A DNA stretch of 64,000 nt, taken from NCBI RefSeq assembly GCF_016545825.1, contig NC_052613.1:58354833-58418832 (forward strand). The letters are read 5' to 3'. Positions within the stretch are counted from its first letter, which is position 1. Every line of letters starts with the position of its first letter. Made by a program: the position numbers and the translations under genes. This DNA comes from Eucalyptus grandis (lineage: Eukaryota > Streptophyta > Magnoliopsida > Myrtales > Myrtaceae). The notes beneath the pieces are model-generated. The model was not told the DNA's origin, did no database searches, and saw only the letters and a list, made by a program, of their open reading frames with translations. Of this stretch, positions 47,862-61,000 are shown in pieces.

Positions 47862-48764
47862 TTACAATAAGTTTAGGGATAACTCTTGTGGATAATGCCT
47901 ACAAGATTCATAAAGTGAACATTGGGATCCAATTAAGTAAATAACTAAAGAATGTAAACAAAATAAAGTAAAATAAATGAAAAAATAAAAACAACCTAAT
48001 TGATTTTGCTTTTTCTGTTGTTTTTCCTTTTCTTCGAGCAAGGCAGCACGTGGTGGCCGGTCCGGTGAGGAGTCGCCGGCGTGAGGGGATGATCGTCGAG
48101 CTCCGGCGAGAGGAAAACAGCAGCAAGCGATTGGCGAAGAGGTGAATCGAAGGTAGCTTCGCGAACGGGGGCGCTGCAGGGGCATCGGCTCGGCGTCCGG
48201 TGGGGCGAGGCGGTGGCGAGGACAGAGCACCGGCGTGCAGGCGTCGATCCGGTAGGGGCTGCGTCGCGGCTGAGGAGGAGCGCGGCGGCGTCGGTGAGGG
48301 GCGTCGCGGGCAGTGAGCAACGCGGGTTTGCTTGGCTTCGGGGCGGCGAGCAACGTGGGCGATGGAGAGCTCCGGCGACAGGCGAGATGGCGGTGCGGGT
48401 GCAGCGGTCGGTGGTTGCAGTAGCGTTGTCGTGGTGTGGGCGCGGCGTCGGAACAGACGCGTCGCGGGTGGAGGCGCTGCGGGGAGACGGCGAGAGGCGA
48501 ACGGCGGGGGTCGTCGGGGCTCGTGCGGAGGAAGATCCAAGCGTCGGACGGGACTAGCTTCGAGCTCCGGGCGGCGTCGGCGTGAGTGGTGAGGCGGTTC
48601 GTCGGGGAGCGGAGCGGGGGCAAGGCTCGGCGCGGCGTCGTCGCGGCGAGCCGGGGGAGACCGCCGAAGCGGTTGTGGCGAACACACGGTGGCGGAAGCC
48701 TCGCGGATGGAAGTTGCAGAGGAGGGGCAGCGATTTGGGGAAGATGATGAACAGTAGGGGTCAA
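47862..48764 (-). other. 300-codon minus-strand ORF across the GC island of solo LTR copy 3
   Basis: This is the longest frame in the three family A copies. It is rich in Pro, Arg, Ser, Ala and His (PPPCVRHNRFGGLPRL), has a Lys/Gln-rich stretch (EEKEKQQKKQNQ) and ends in a hydrophobic aromatic tail (CFYFFIYFTLFCLHS). No known domain was found. A second frame of 259 codons overlaps it, which argues that low stop density in GC-rich DNA is at least part of the explanation. Confidence 0.35.
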
Positions 48765-48870
48765 ATCACCTCTTTACTTTTCTCCTCTCTCTCTCTCTCT
48801 CTCTCACGTCACTCTCCCTCTTCCTTCGCTTTTCTGCAGAAGCTTTTTGCTTTTTCACTTCTTTCCTTTT

Positions 48871-49060
48871 AACCTCCACGGATGGCTTCTCTCCCCTTTC
48901 ACTTTTTTTGAATTTTTTTAAAAGAAGCTCCTCCCAAAAAAACTCCCTCGGACGAAGAGAAGGCCAACCTCCACGGATGGCTTCTCTCCCCTTTCACTTT
49001 TTCTGAATTTTTTTAAAAGAAGCTCCTCCCAAAAAAACTCCCTCGGACGAAGAGAAGGCC
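48871..49060 (-). repeat. 95-bp exact tandem duplication near the LTR TATA box
   Basis: Units 48871-48965 and 48966-49060 differ at a single base (TTTTTTTG versus TTTTTCTG). On the minus strand they begin 5 bp downstream of the TATA box, so the likely transcription start falls inside the first unit. Confidence 0.95.
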
Positions 49061-49065
49061 ACCCC

Positions 49066-49073
49066 CATTTATA
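49066..49073 (-). promoter_or_regulatory. TATA box of family A LTR, copy 3
   Basis: TATAAATG on the minus strand, about 640 bp from the LTR 5' end and directly followed by the 95-bp duplication. Confidence 0.55.
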
Positions 49074-49846
49074 GAGTGAAAACTTAGTCTGCTCAACCTA
49101 CGAAGATTTGCTTAACAACTCAATCGCTGAAGATCATTTTTCGAGATTATCGTGTATGTTGACTCACTCAGCCATTGAAATCATCTATTAAAATCTTCCA
49201 AGCTGACTCGCTCGACCATTGAAGATTTTATATGCTGACTCAGCGATCGAAGATAAACTGGAATTTTTTTGTGAAGATTTTCCAAATAATTCACTTTAGA
49301 TAAAACTCCATTATCCAATTCTAAAATCTTTCGAGATATCCATCCGCAACAAAATATTTTAGAATATTCCTTATCTTCCTTAATATTCCCAACTTTAAGA
49401 TTACAGTGCGATTTTTTAATTTCCAAAAATCATCATAATATCGCATCAAATCTTAAATTCTCACAAGATAATCAATTAAACAACAACGACGGGCTTGGGT
49501 TAATTTTATCCTTTCATGGGCCTAGCCCGGCCTATTAATTTAAAATTCAAAACCACCAATTCCGACCCATCCGCCACCGGTCCAAGTAAATAAAATGCAA
49601 AATATGCAAACTAAATGTAGCTATGCAATTAATATATTTTTAAGGATAAAATTAACCCCTAATTTTTATGCAATAAATGACTAAATGGATCGCCAAAATT
49701 TAGGTGTCAACAATTCCCAAGATACCGATAGGCTTATTTTGACTTTGTGAAAGCTATTAATCAATTTTTATTGAGACTTACTAGCTGATTTAATTTTAAA
49801 ATATATGTAATTTATATAATTTGCAAGACTTTTAAGTAATTGTTGA

Positions 49847-50862
49847 ATATCTTATTTTTTGTTTTGTTTTGCTTTTTTAAACTTCCTCCTTTGTTTTCTT
49901 CCTTGATTTGCCGAGGATAGTGGCAATGGAAATGCTGAGGGTAGTTGCATTGAGGGTTGCAGTGAAGACGAATCAGAAAGAAAAAATTAATAAAGAGTAA
50001 ATGTGTGGCATGAATTTAATGTTGGGATTTTTGGCATAGTTAAAAGAAAATTTGGAATAAATGTATCGTATGAATATAAGTGTGAGAATTTTGTGTCGCC
50101 AAAAAGTTTAAGATAAACTACCTTACTATGAATTTTGAGTGTAAAAAAATATTTTCGGAATAAAGGTGCCACGGCATGGATTTTACCCCTGCACGGTCAG
50201 CGCATTTAATGCAATGACCGTGAGGCGACTTTTTGTTTTTCAACACAAAAAATTTCAGCAGAAACACCTCCTAAAAACATTTAACTTTATTTTTGTACGA
50301 AACTAGTCACGACGTTGACTCTCCACTTAGAATGCAGTATGCAGCATGTGGTCCAACTCGGAGTTGTTGCTTAATAAGACGAATGAGAATGTGAATGATC
50401 ACATTATTAACGCGTTGCAAAACGCAATCATAAAAGTGAACTAATATATTAACATGTTTGAAGGTAATATTTATTCATTTTTATCTTCCAAACTAAACCG
50501 AACTAAAAGAAAAACAAATATATTTATATATATAGAATTTATGTCATAAAAAAGGAAAAATTCCAAATAATAACCCAAAATGCAATCTTTTTTTTCAAAT
50601 AATAACTTGAAGTAGACATTTTCTATAACAAAGGCTCCAAGTGCTATTTATTTTTCAAATAAGGGTTCACAGTGCCCATATTAATTTAAAACAAAATCAT
50701 GAAGTGGATATTATTTCAAATAATGACTTAAAGTGCTATCATTTTCTTAAATAAAGACCTAAAATGCGCATATCAATATCAAAGAAGGGCTTAAACTCAT
50801 TGGCTACGAAGGGCAATCTCGTCTCTTAAAATTTTCTTTTTTTCTTTCTTTTTTTTTTTTTT
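49847..50862 (+). repeat. Inverted-duplication arm 2 (flank of Ale-2)
   Basis: This is the reverse complement of 13055-13582 joined to 17372-17845, without the solo LTR that splits arm 1. It reads continuously through GTCACGACGTTGACTCTCC, the empty site of the family B insertion. It ends at the T-rich junction with the Ale-2 LTR. Confidence 0.85.
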
Positions 50863-51087
50863 TGTTAAAGATACGCAAAAATATTTACAAGAATCATTCG
50901 GGTATTATTGGATAAATCAAGATCAATTAACATCGGATCTGATTTTGTATATCATATTGTTGCCTTTTCTTTACATACAACTTGTACTATAATACACGTT
51001 ATGTACATTGTGTTTACACACACATAAATACATAGAAGAAAATTCCCATCCGCTTCCTTTCTCTTCGTTTTCTTTCATCTTCTTTCA
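50863..51087 (+). repeat. Ale-2 5' LTR
   Basis: 225 bp, TGTTAAAGATACGC...CTTCTTTCA, homologous to both Ale-1 LTRs. Confidence 0.85.
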
Positions 51088-51099
51088 TGGTATCAAAGT
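51088..51099 (+). promoter_or_regulatory. Ale-2 primer binding site
   Basis: TGGTATCAAAGT directly follows the LTR. It differs from the Ale-1 site only at its last base. Confidence 0.75.
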
Positions 51100-51285
51100 G
51101 GGTTGCGCATCTGTAATCAGTTTCTTCCGCTTTGTTTTTTCTCTTATGGTCTTCTAGTTGCCTATCAGAAGAATCAAGCTAACTTGTAAAAGGGCATTAG
51201 CACTTCGACATATGAATCAGCACTTTGAAGAGATTATATTGAAACAGATGAAGGAGAAGGAAAAGGGGGAGCTCGCTATACCATC

Positions 51286-54200
51286 ATGGCTAACGATCAA
51301 CCCCATTTACTTGTGGATACAATGACCTTAGAAGCACAAGATATAGTGCGAAACATCATAGGTTGGATTGATCAGCCCACAATGGGGCATTTTTTTCCAT
51401 GGCAACCCAATCTAGGGTAGCCCTCTTCGGGAGCTTCCTACCAATGGGTATCGATGCCTATATATTATGGAGGAAGTCCAAATATGCCATTTTCCAGAGG
51501 CCAGACTCAAGACGGTCCACCAACTGCAAGCGGGGCGGGCCATTCAGAAACAATCGGGTCTTCCAATGCGAGCGAAAACCCTAACGGGTCAAGCAATTCA
51601 AATGCGGGGCTCGGGGCACTTTCAATTTGGGTTAGCAAGCAAATCCTTACCCGGGATTTCCACTCGGTTTCCTGCCGATCTCCTTGGCGACCGCCATGGG
51701 TCGCCTAGAACCTGGCGACACACTATATGTCTCCAATTCCGATGGGCCAGAGTTGCGGCTCATCAGCTACCCTTTCATACGACCCGAAAACTACTCGAGC
51801 TGGGCATAAGAATTTCGCAAAGCGCTCATCACAAAGGATAAAGAAGGTTTTATTGACGGAACTATCTCGATTACAACCGATGATGAAAAATGGGGCGACA
51901 GTGGAAAAAATGCAACCAATTAGTAAGAATGTGGATAAGTAATTGCATCAGTTAAGAAATCGCAACAGGTTTACCTCCCACAGAAGATTCAAAAACAATT
52001 TGGGAGAATATTAAAGAGATGTACAGGAAACTCAATCGGGCGAAAAAATTTTCGTTACATTAAGCCCTCAGCGAACTGAAGTAGGGAAACATGTCAATAA
52101 CGGCATGCTTCAACAAGCTTTCAGCTCTCTGGAATGAGCTGGAAGCGGCAGAGGAGAGACTCGAAGGACTGGAGGAAACCCTCCAACAATACAGGGCAAT
52201 GAAAGACCGGGAAAAAGCGACTCGTTTTTTTTTTTATTCTCAATGAATCTTACCTTCATTTCAAATCGCAAATTTTGGCCATGGAACCAGCTCCTCCCCT
52301 TGGCTGAATTTTTTTGCTCACGATGCAGGAGGAAAACCAGCGACTCACTGTGACCAATGGCAAAACCTCCGAAACCCTAGCACTGGTGGCAAGAATCAAG
52401 AAGGGGTAGAAAACCCTAGCCAAAGGGAGAGAGTCAATGTCGCTAGGGTTCGGGGAGCCAAAGGGGGCGCTAGGGTTCGCGGAGCCGAAACGGGTCTTTT
52501 AAAGGCTCTATGGACGATCAAGATTGAGCCCAGCGATCTGACGGTCCGAAATGCGCGCGATACCCCACTGATCTCGACGGTGGAGATGCACTCGGGTCAA
52601 AGGCATCCAATGGTCCAAATTACCCGAGAAGTTATGGTATTTTAAAAATAAAGGGAAGTTATTTTATGATTATTGCAAAAGGCCCCACCACACAATTGAA
52701 AATTGTTGGAAATTACATGGGAGACCTGGAAGGAAGGGAAATGAAATTTCAGCAGTAGCTTATCAATACAATATCAGCAGATGTCAATCAACCCATCACA
52801 CATGGAGAGTATCGGCAATTGATGTAGGCTTTATAAAAATTGGAAGTTCCTAAAAGGGACAGCAACTTTACAGGTATTTTTCATTGTCTAATAAATAATA
52901 TATCAAGAAATACTTGGATTATTGACTCGGGAGCAAGTGACCATATTGCATGTAATAAGGGATTATTTTCTGATATTCATGAAGATTCAGCTAATCCTAT
53001 TAATGTGCAATTGCCAAATGACAATATTACTCGTGTCACTCTAACTGGGACTGTCACTCTTAGCCCACAAATTACTCTAAAAAATGTCCTCTATATTCCG
53101 GATTTCCAATTTAATCTTATCTTTGTGTCCAGAGCCTGTAAAGAAAATTCGTGCCAAGTATTTTTCAATGCTGATATCTGTATATTTCAGGCCCTTTCGA
53201 TTGGGAAACTGATGGGCTGGGGTAATCTCTCTGAAGGATTATTTTTCTGGAAAAGTTTACCCAAAAATCTTGATTTACTCTCTTGTAATAAACAATCATT
53301 GTGTAATTTGACTACCAATGATAAGCATTTCCTTTTGCATTCTAGATTGGGTCACAGCTCTTCCTTTCCTTACCTTCAATGTCCCATTTGTCAACTTGCG
53401 AAACAATCACGAACACCTTTCCCATTAAGTCACAATCATTCAAGTGATATTTTTTCCTTGCTACATGTTGATGTCTGGGGACCATACCATACATTAAATC
53501 ATGATGGATCTTGATTCTTTCTTACCATTGTGGACGGTTACTCTAGAGCCACATGGCTTTTTCTCATGCAAACTAAGGGTCAAGTTCTGTCTCATTTAAA
53601 AACTTTCATTTCCTTGTCCAAAACCCAATTTGGGAAAAATGTTCAAAAAATACGAATAGACAATGGAAGTGGATTCTTCAATCATGAATGTATTGTTTTC
53701 TTTTCATCACAAGGGATATTACATGAGAGTACATGTACCTATACACCACAACAAAATGGGGTGGTGAAACGGAAGCTCGTCACTTGTTAGAAGTTGCACG
53801 GGCTTTAAAATTTCAAGCTTCTATTCCAAACACTTTTTGGGGAGATTGTGTTTTGACTGCCGCTTATTTGATAAATCATATGCCAACTAAGATTCTTGGC
53901 GAGTGCACACCCTTCGAGTTACATTTTGGAAAGAAGCTAGATCTGGAACATTTGAAGATTTTTGGATGTCTTTGTTACGCCACCATAGTAGGTCCTAGAG
54001 ATAAAATGGGCCCTCATGCTCGTCGCTGCATATTTATGGGATATCCCAATCTACATAAGGGATACAAGGTATTTGATCCTTCCACAGGAGAATTTATGGT
54101 TAGCGAGGACGTTTCGTTCCAGGAGGATATTTTTCCTTTTGTTACTCCTGCATCAGGGACGGATAGAGATGATCATTTCCATACTACTCACACAGAGGAG

Positions 54201-54295
54201 ACTATGGAAGATCCAAACTATATTCTCCTTCGTTCATCAGCAAATATAAGGCCATCTTCTACTTCGGCTGTGGACATGACAACCTCACTAGAAGT
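51286..54295 (+). pseudogene. Ale-2 gag, protease and integrase, with stops and frameshifts
   Basis: The gag starts at the ATG at 51286 (MANDQPHLLVDT) and hits a stop at 51418. It continues with YYGGSPNMPFSRGQTQDG and a UBN2-like region. In the zinc knuckle (about 52665-52706) the first Cys codon is TAT (Tyr), so CX2CX4HX4C is broken. The protease has WIIDSGASDHIACN at 52916. Integrase follows, with the HHCC region (LHSRLGHSS, CPICQLAK), DVWGPYH and IDNGSGFF (second Asp kept). The PQQNGVV Glu region sits next to a frameshift near 53775. A stop interrupts at about 53512. The segment GECTPFELHFGKKLDLEHLK, missing from Ale-1, is present here. The frame is cut at 54295 by the sirevirus. Confidence 0.85.
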
Positions 54296-55203
54296 TGATA
54301 TTGCTAGTATGAGTACCTAGAGGGAGGTGAATAGGTATATAAAGATTTTTTCTCAAGCAATTGCACAATACTAGACAGTTGGATGAAACGATAATCAAAG
54401 TAAGATTGAGAGAAGAGAAAATTAAACACGCGGTTTATAGTGGTTCGGCTTATATCAAGCCTACGTCCACTCTTCTTCACTGACAGCCTATTGGCTGGAT
54501 TCCACTATGAACAAGAGAGAGGTTATAGCACAGCTTTGCCTTGATTCCACAAAGTGTAGATGTTCTACCACACCTCCTCAAGATTTCTCACAAATATGGA
54601 CTCTTTCTTTCGTATACAAGTATTCGCTCAAAGGATTTGTCTAAACGAAAAGGAGCTTCAGACTTTGGAATTCTTCTATCGCGCACACCTTGAACAACTA
54701 AGACAGTCTTCCTTATATACTCCTTTATGCCATCATACCCGTTGGCACTTACCAAAGGAATTCCTCCAATCTACCCGTTGTACGGAATCGATTAGGAAGA
54801 TTGTCCAAGCTATAAATGGAACGTGTTGATAGCCCATCAATCCTGTTCGCCCATACAATCGGGATCTCGGTTTCCATAAGCAGTAACCTTCCAATAATAT
54901 TTAGGCAATCACCGGATCTTCAATTATTGAATCAATCTTCGATCAATCAAAGGACTCCGTTTATGTCTTCTCCAGCCATGAGATCTTCTCCAGTTGATAA
55001 GGTTAAATCATCAACGAAACATACAGTTCTGGATAACCTTTCTTCAACGGATTAGAGACTGTCAATGAAGATAGACTTTGAGTCTTGAGTCTCGGCTGTC
55101 CCAAGGTCTTCGACTTTAAATAGCAGAGTCTCGCAAGCCTTTAGACTAGATCGATAGAAACGATTTGTCAACTTCAAAACACTTCAAGAAGATTTCTTCA
55201 ACA
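54296..55203 (-). repeat. Sirevirus 3' LTR
   Basis: 908 bp, TGTTGAAGAAATC...CTAGCAATATCA on the minus strand. It differs from the 5' LTR partly through indels at CAG/CTG sites. Confidence 0.9.
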
Positions 55204-55217
55204 ATCTCCCCTTTTTG
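55204..55217 (-). promoter_or_regulatory. Sirevirus polypurine tract
   Basis: CAAAAAGGGGAGAT on the minus strand abuts the 3' LTR. Confidence 0.8.
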
Positions 55218-55759
55218 ATGGTGACAAAACTTTCCCGCAGATTTGGATATCTTTGACCCGCAAAACATTTCTCAAACACATATGCATATCTTATAGAGGT
55301 AAATGTCTTAACAGAATAACACTAGAATCTGCAACCACAGAAAATAGGTTAGTCTAGTATATAATGAAACCATCCATAAGATATCAATATTAGTTAATAA
55401 AAGCAGTCAAAGTCCAAGTCTAATTCAGTTCTCATCCAGACACAAACCAAAGTCAAACAGATTCAAACCACAAAACAATCCAACAAAAAACAATTAAAAG
55501 TTGAATGAAAGGTTTTTGATAGTTGAATGAAAGGTTTTTGATCAAATCTTGCATCTCTCCCCCTTTTTGTCATCATTAAAAAGGATGAGATGAAGTTAAG
55601 ATTGCTTGGGAACGCGGACAAGCTGGAAATCTTCCATAGACTCGAACGATGCCTTCCAGCCTTTTAAAGTCTTCATTTAGCTGTGCAATCTCCTCACTCT
55701 TGGCATTGGCTTGATTTCGAATGAGAGGGCTTGCATTTTATCATTCAATGAACAGGAAG

Positions 55760-57951
55760 AAGCTTGACCTTCATTCTTCAAGCTTTCAACTTCGCATCCC
55801 AAGGCATAAATCTGACCTCGCATCTCCAAAAGAATATCCATGATTCTGCGAAAATCTGCTCCATTGTCGGTTTGAGTACTTGCTTCGGCTTGATCGATGG
55901 AGTAAATGCAGATCTTTGGTAGATCAAAGCATAATCTTGCAGGTTTGGTGATGAAACTTCATGACCTTCTTCTGGAAATTGAGATGCATAAACATCCTCC
56001 GGGTCCGCTGGTGAGCGATCGATTCCTTCACTTGCATCAGACATGAAGACTTCACTCCTTTCTCCCGATCTCCCCCCGTTTCCATGCCTGGTGGAGAAGA
56101 GTGTTCTTCAGTTCTCCTTCTTCTCTTCTTTCTTCTTCAGGTCTTTCCTCCTCTGTTTCTTTTTCAGCTTCTATTTCTTCTTCTTCCTTCTCCTCTCGCT
56201 TCTTTCGTCATTTGCTCCGATTCTTTCGTGGAACAGACGACTTAAATTCTTCAAAGCCAATGCGAGAGATGGTGATGTCTTCCTCATCATCTTCATCCTT
56301 AACAAGGAGAGCTCTTCTTCTCTTGGATGGAGCAACCATGGGCTCCTTCCCTTTTCTTTTAACTGCAGAAGATATTTAATGAGATTTTGCAGGAGTCTTC
56401 TTCTTGAATTTCTCCAACTCCTTGCTCAGTTCCTTCAGACTCATTTTGGTCACCATTTTCAGACCTACCACCATATGATCGCATGGTCGAACACAAAAGA
56501 TTTGTGGAGGCTGAATATTCAGATGTCCGAATAACTTCGTAACAAGGCTTGGATAAGGGAGTTGACCTCTCGTCCTTCATCATTGCTCTATACATGTGAA
56601 ACATCACAGTGTGAGGGAGAGAAAACCTTTTACCAAAGAGAATGGCATACATCAACTTGGCCTCTGAACTTGAAACATCAGTCTTGGAAGTCGATTTCGG
56701 TCGGAGGTAATTAATCACAATCTTATGAAGCAAGATGTTGAATGCACCCATCCTTAAGTAGGTGATCTTTTCATCTATTCTCCCGTCCTTCACCAGTTCA
56801 AGAGTGGCCCGAGCAATGGAAACTTTGATTGGCGATATCTTCCTCTTTCGACTTCTAACACATCTCGCCAAAGCATATTCATATCCACAACATAATCTTG
56901 GTCTTTAACGCTGAACGAGAATCTATTCGCATCCAAAAGCTTAGATTTGAATAGAAATATGCAGTTAATTCGAAGCATAGGCCTGTAGAGTCGAGCGTAA
57001 CTTTTCAAGTTGAAGATAACTGAACTTTTCCCTCAAGTTCATATTCACAAAGATCCAGAAAATCGAAATCTACACTCCTAGGGTTTATCACCCCACACTT
57101 CAGCAATTTCGAGTATGATCCTTTTGCTCCTTTGATCTCGAACAAATCTCCCTTTTTCCTTGGTTATCAACCGCAACACCCATTTTCGGTTGGAATTGAC
57201 TATACAACTTATCATCATCATTCCCATCTACAGATTCGGCCCCTGATCCACGAGGATCACTTGGGATATTTGCAAGGGTTTCCTCAGCCACCCCTTTTCG
57301 AGCAATTCCCAAACTTTCCATTTTTTTCAGAAAGATATATTTGTTCCCATGTCCTTTGTCTTTAAGAAAATCATCAATGTAGTTCAAAGGAGTACGAATT
57401 CCTTTTAGGGCACGATATAACTGATAAATATAAGCGGGCTTTTGAACTCTTACAGGGTCTGCATCCTCGATGATTTCTTCCTGTTGTTGATGATCAACGC
57501 CTTGAGGACTAGATGGAGGAGAATGACGCTGTTGAGAATGTTGTGGGCTCGCTTGCGATGCGGGAGTCACTTCATCTTGAGCAAGATCGAAGTGCGTAGG
57601 CCCCTCACTCATCCGCCGTGGTCCCCGCTTGCAATTCTCGAAGACTTTCTTGAAGATGACATCTTTCTCGGTTTTGGAAGATTCCTTACTTGACTTTCCC
57701 AGAAAAGATGACAATTTTTTGAGGATTAAACGAAGAAGACAAACGGGAATGGAGGATCGATGTTTTCTAGGGTTTTTGAGAGAAAAGTGAAGAGGAATCG
57801 ACAGTTCAAGATCGGTTAAAAGAGGGATAAACGAACCGTCATAAAGGAAATAAAAATATGCCTTTTCAAAATAACTGTCTTTTTCCGCAAAAATAGCCAT
57901 TTCAAAAATAACTTCCCTTTTGAAAATGAAACGATGCAATATTTTCGTCAA
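55760..57951 (-). pseudogene. Sirevirus third ORF (env-like position), frameshifted
   Basis: After RNase H ends at 58093, a further coding region extends to about 55760 in several frames. It has a 283-codon piece (57951-57100) with a Gln/Ser/Pro-rich linker and YQLYRALKGIRTPLNYIDD. Then come a piece with LLDANRFSFSVKDQDYVVD (57008-56790), a piece with YLRMGAFNILLHKIVINYLR and FGKRFSLPHTVMFHMYRAMM (56871-56359), and a charged C-terminal piece (56044-55778). The position and the YLRMGAFNILLH-type segment fit the extra ORF carried by some sireviruses, often annotated as a 'putative plant transposon protein'. Its function is unknown. I see no clear signal peptide or transmembrane anchor to support a true envelope role. 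Confidence 0.6.
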
Positions 57952-58092
57952 TTAAATATAGCAACAATTTAAACACAGTCTGACAATCGTACCTTTTCAA
58001 GTTGAGATTCAAGAGAGAAAGACTTACAGTCTGACGGACGTACCAAGACTGTCTTTCAGATAAAGTCTTGTAAGTCTCGAGTCCGAAAGTCT

Positions 58093-61000
58093 TTAGACTT
58101 TGATATCCTCATACCTCAAAATGTTGAGTCTCGAGCGTATAGACTCAAATTGATTTTTCTCCAAAGGCTTTGTGAATATATCCGCAAGTTGATTCTTTGA
58201 GTCAACAAATTGAATTGAAACATCTCCATTTTGAACATGGTCTCTTATAAAATGATGTCGAATCTCTATATGCTTTGCTCTTGAGTGGAGAATTGGATTT
58301 TTGGTGAGGTTGATAGCACTGGTGTTGTCGCAATTAATCTCCGTGCATGAGTCTTCAATTTCAAAGTCTCTTAGCTGTTGTTTTATCCATAGAATTTGCG
58401 AACAGCAGCTTCCTGAGCTACATACTGTTTCTATTGTTGAAAGAGACACAAGTGCTTTGTTTCCTTGAAAACCAAGACACCGTCCCGTTTCCAAGCAACC
58501 GGCAAGTTCCCGAAGTGCTCTTTCTATCAACTCGCAACCGGCCAGATCTCGCGTCTCGAATATCCAGAAGATTAAAGTCTCCCTTCTTAGGATACCAAAG
58601 ATCGATGCTTAATGATGAAGCAACGTATTTAATGATGCGTTTCGCAGCATTGAGATGGGATTCTCTAGGATCTGATTGAAACCTAGCACAGATGCAAACA
58701 CTAAACAATATGTCAGGTCTAGAAGCAGTAAGATAAAGAAGTGAACCAATGATGCTCCTGTACAGCTTTTGATCAACTTTTTTCCCTTCTTCATCTTTGT
58801 CTATCTTCAAAGAACTTGACATCGGTATGTCGGTCTTTTTGCAACTTTCCAGTCCAAATCTTTTGACAAGATCATTAACATATTTTTCTTGATAAATAAA
58901 AGTTCCTTCCTTCAATTGTTTTACTTGAAGACCAAGAAAGAATGTTAACTCTCCCATCATACTCATTTCAAATTCGTCCTGCATAGACTTAGAAAATTTC
59001 TTGAACATATTTTCATTAGAAGATCCGAAAATAATGTCGTCCACATATATTTGAACAAGTAAGAAACTTTTGTTCTCCTTTTTGATAAATAAAGTAGTAT
59101 CCACTTTACCTTTGACAAAACCATTTTGTATTAAAAACTTACTTAATCTGTCGTACCAAGCTCGAGGTGCTTGCTTTAAACCATACAGAGCCTTCTTCGG
59201 CCCAAGGCGAGTCCGGCTTCTTTGAGTCTTCAAACCCTGGTGGTTGTTCCACATAAACTTCCTCTTGGATGACTCCATTTAGGAAGGCGCTTTTGACGTC
59301 CATTTGGAATAACCTGAAATTCTTATAACAAGCAAACGCAAGTAATAGTCGAATAGCTTCTAACCTTGCTACGGGAGCGTAAGTCTCATCATAGTCTATT
59401 CCTTCTTCTTGCGTATATCCCTTGGCCACGAGTCTTGCTTTGTTTCGTACGACTTTTCCTTTCTCATTCATCTTGTTTCGAACACCCATTTAGCTCCAAT
59501 AACTGTTTTACCTTTTGGTTTGGATGTCAATTCCCGGACATCATTAATGCTAAAGTTCGAGCTCTTCTTGCATAGCTTCAATCCAGCTTTCATCGATAAA
59601 GCTTCTTCTATGCTTTTTGGTTCAATTTCGAAACGAGAGCCACAAAGACTAGACTCTTCTCGCCTTTTGGATCGGTGCGAATTCCTTCATTCATTTCGTC
59701 GATTATAAGATCTTTGGGATGACTGGACTTATGCTTCCAGTTACTCGTTGATACGTCTGGTTGATGATCTCTTTCTTTGTTTGGATCTTCACGAACATCT
59801 TGAAGCTGGTTTTCCAGAGTCTGAGATGCTTCTTGAGATGTAAGCTTTGGAAGATCTGAAGCAGGTTCAAACTCTTTTTGATGAGTCTGACTTGATTCAT
59901 CTTGCGTTGAGTCTTAGAATTTGACATTCATTGACTCCTCCATAGGTCGGCTCTTCTTGTTATAGACTCGAAGGCTTTGCTTGATGTAGAATATCCAAGG
60001 AAGATACCTTCATCGATCTTTCTTCAAACTTACCAACTCGATCTTTTGCATTTTTCAATATAAAACATTTGCAACCGAATACATGAAAGTATGAAACAAT
60101 AGGCTTCTTATCTTTGAACAATTCGTAAGGAGTTTTCTCTAGAATAGGTCTTAAGAAGACTCTATTGATGATATAACAAGCTGTTGACACAGCTTCAGCC
60201 CAAAATCGTGAAGAAATCTTGCTTTCAATTAAAAGAGTTCTAGCCATTTCTGAAGAGATCTGTTCTTTCTTTCCACAACTCCATTTTGCTGAGGAGTATA
60301 TGGAGAGGAGAACACATGATTAAAGCGATTCATCACAAAATTTTGTAAAATCTTGATTTTCAAATTCACCTCCATGATCTGTTCTTATACTTGAGATAAC
60401 ACATCCTTTTTCATTTTGAACCTTTTTAGCAAACTTTTCAAAATACGAGAAGGTTTCAGACTTACTTGCAAGGAAATATACCCAAGTAAAACGGGAGTAA
60501 TCGTCCACAATTACTAGGCAATATTTCTTACCTCTAATACTCTGTGTTCTGGTTGGTCCGAAGAGATCCATATGCAGCAACTGTAGTACATGATTAGTAG
60601 AGACATGATTTATTGGCTTGACTGAATTTCTTACCTGCTTTCCCAAAATACATGGAGTGTATGGATCAGTCTTTTGATAAGGTAATTTGGGTAGTCCTCG
60701 AACAAGCGCTTTGATGAGATTTTGGCTAATTGCTTCATGTTGACATGACCAAGCTTTCTCGTGCCATAAGCTTGCTTCGTCTTGAATTGAGATAAAACAT
60801 TGTGATTCATTTGGTTTCACATCCGGAAGATAAATGTTTCCATATCTACGACCCATGAAAGGCGAGTAGAGTCTTTACCGATTCGTAACATATTCCTTCT
60901 TGAAAAAAGATCTTGAAACCAAAAGTATCACACAATTGACTAATGCTGAGAAGATTGTAATTGAGTCCTTCCACTAAGGAAACATTACTTATTGTGAGAT

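Larger units (their letters stand above)
46409..49712 (-). mobile_element. Family A long solo LTR, copy 3 (3,304 bp), exact ATTCC target duplication
   Basis: The ends are TGTCGCGACC at the left and GGTGTCAACA at the right, with ATTCC duplicated exactly at 46404-46408 and 49713-49717. It shares TAGGTCGATTAGACACCTAA, GATCATACGTGTGCGCAT and the minus-strand TATA box with the other copies. No internal retroelement domains are present. A 95-bp tandem duplication lies just downstream of the TATA box. Confidence 0.85.

Noticed and set aside
55760..57951. A true viral envelope gene
   Set aside because: No signal peptide or membrane anchor is evident. The position after pol alone does not show an envelope function.
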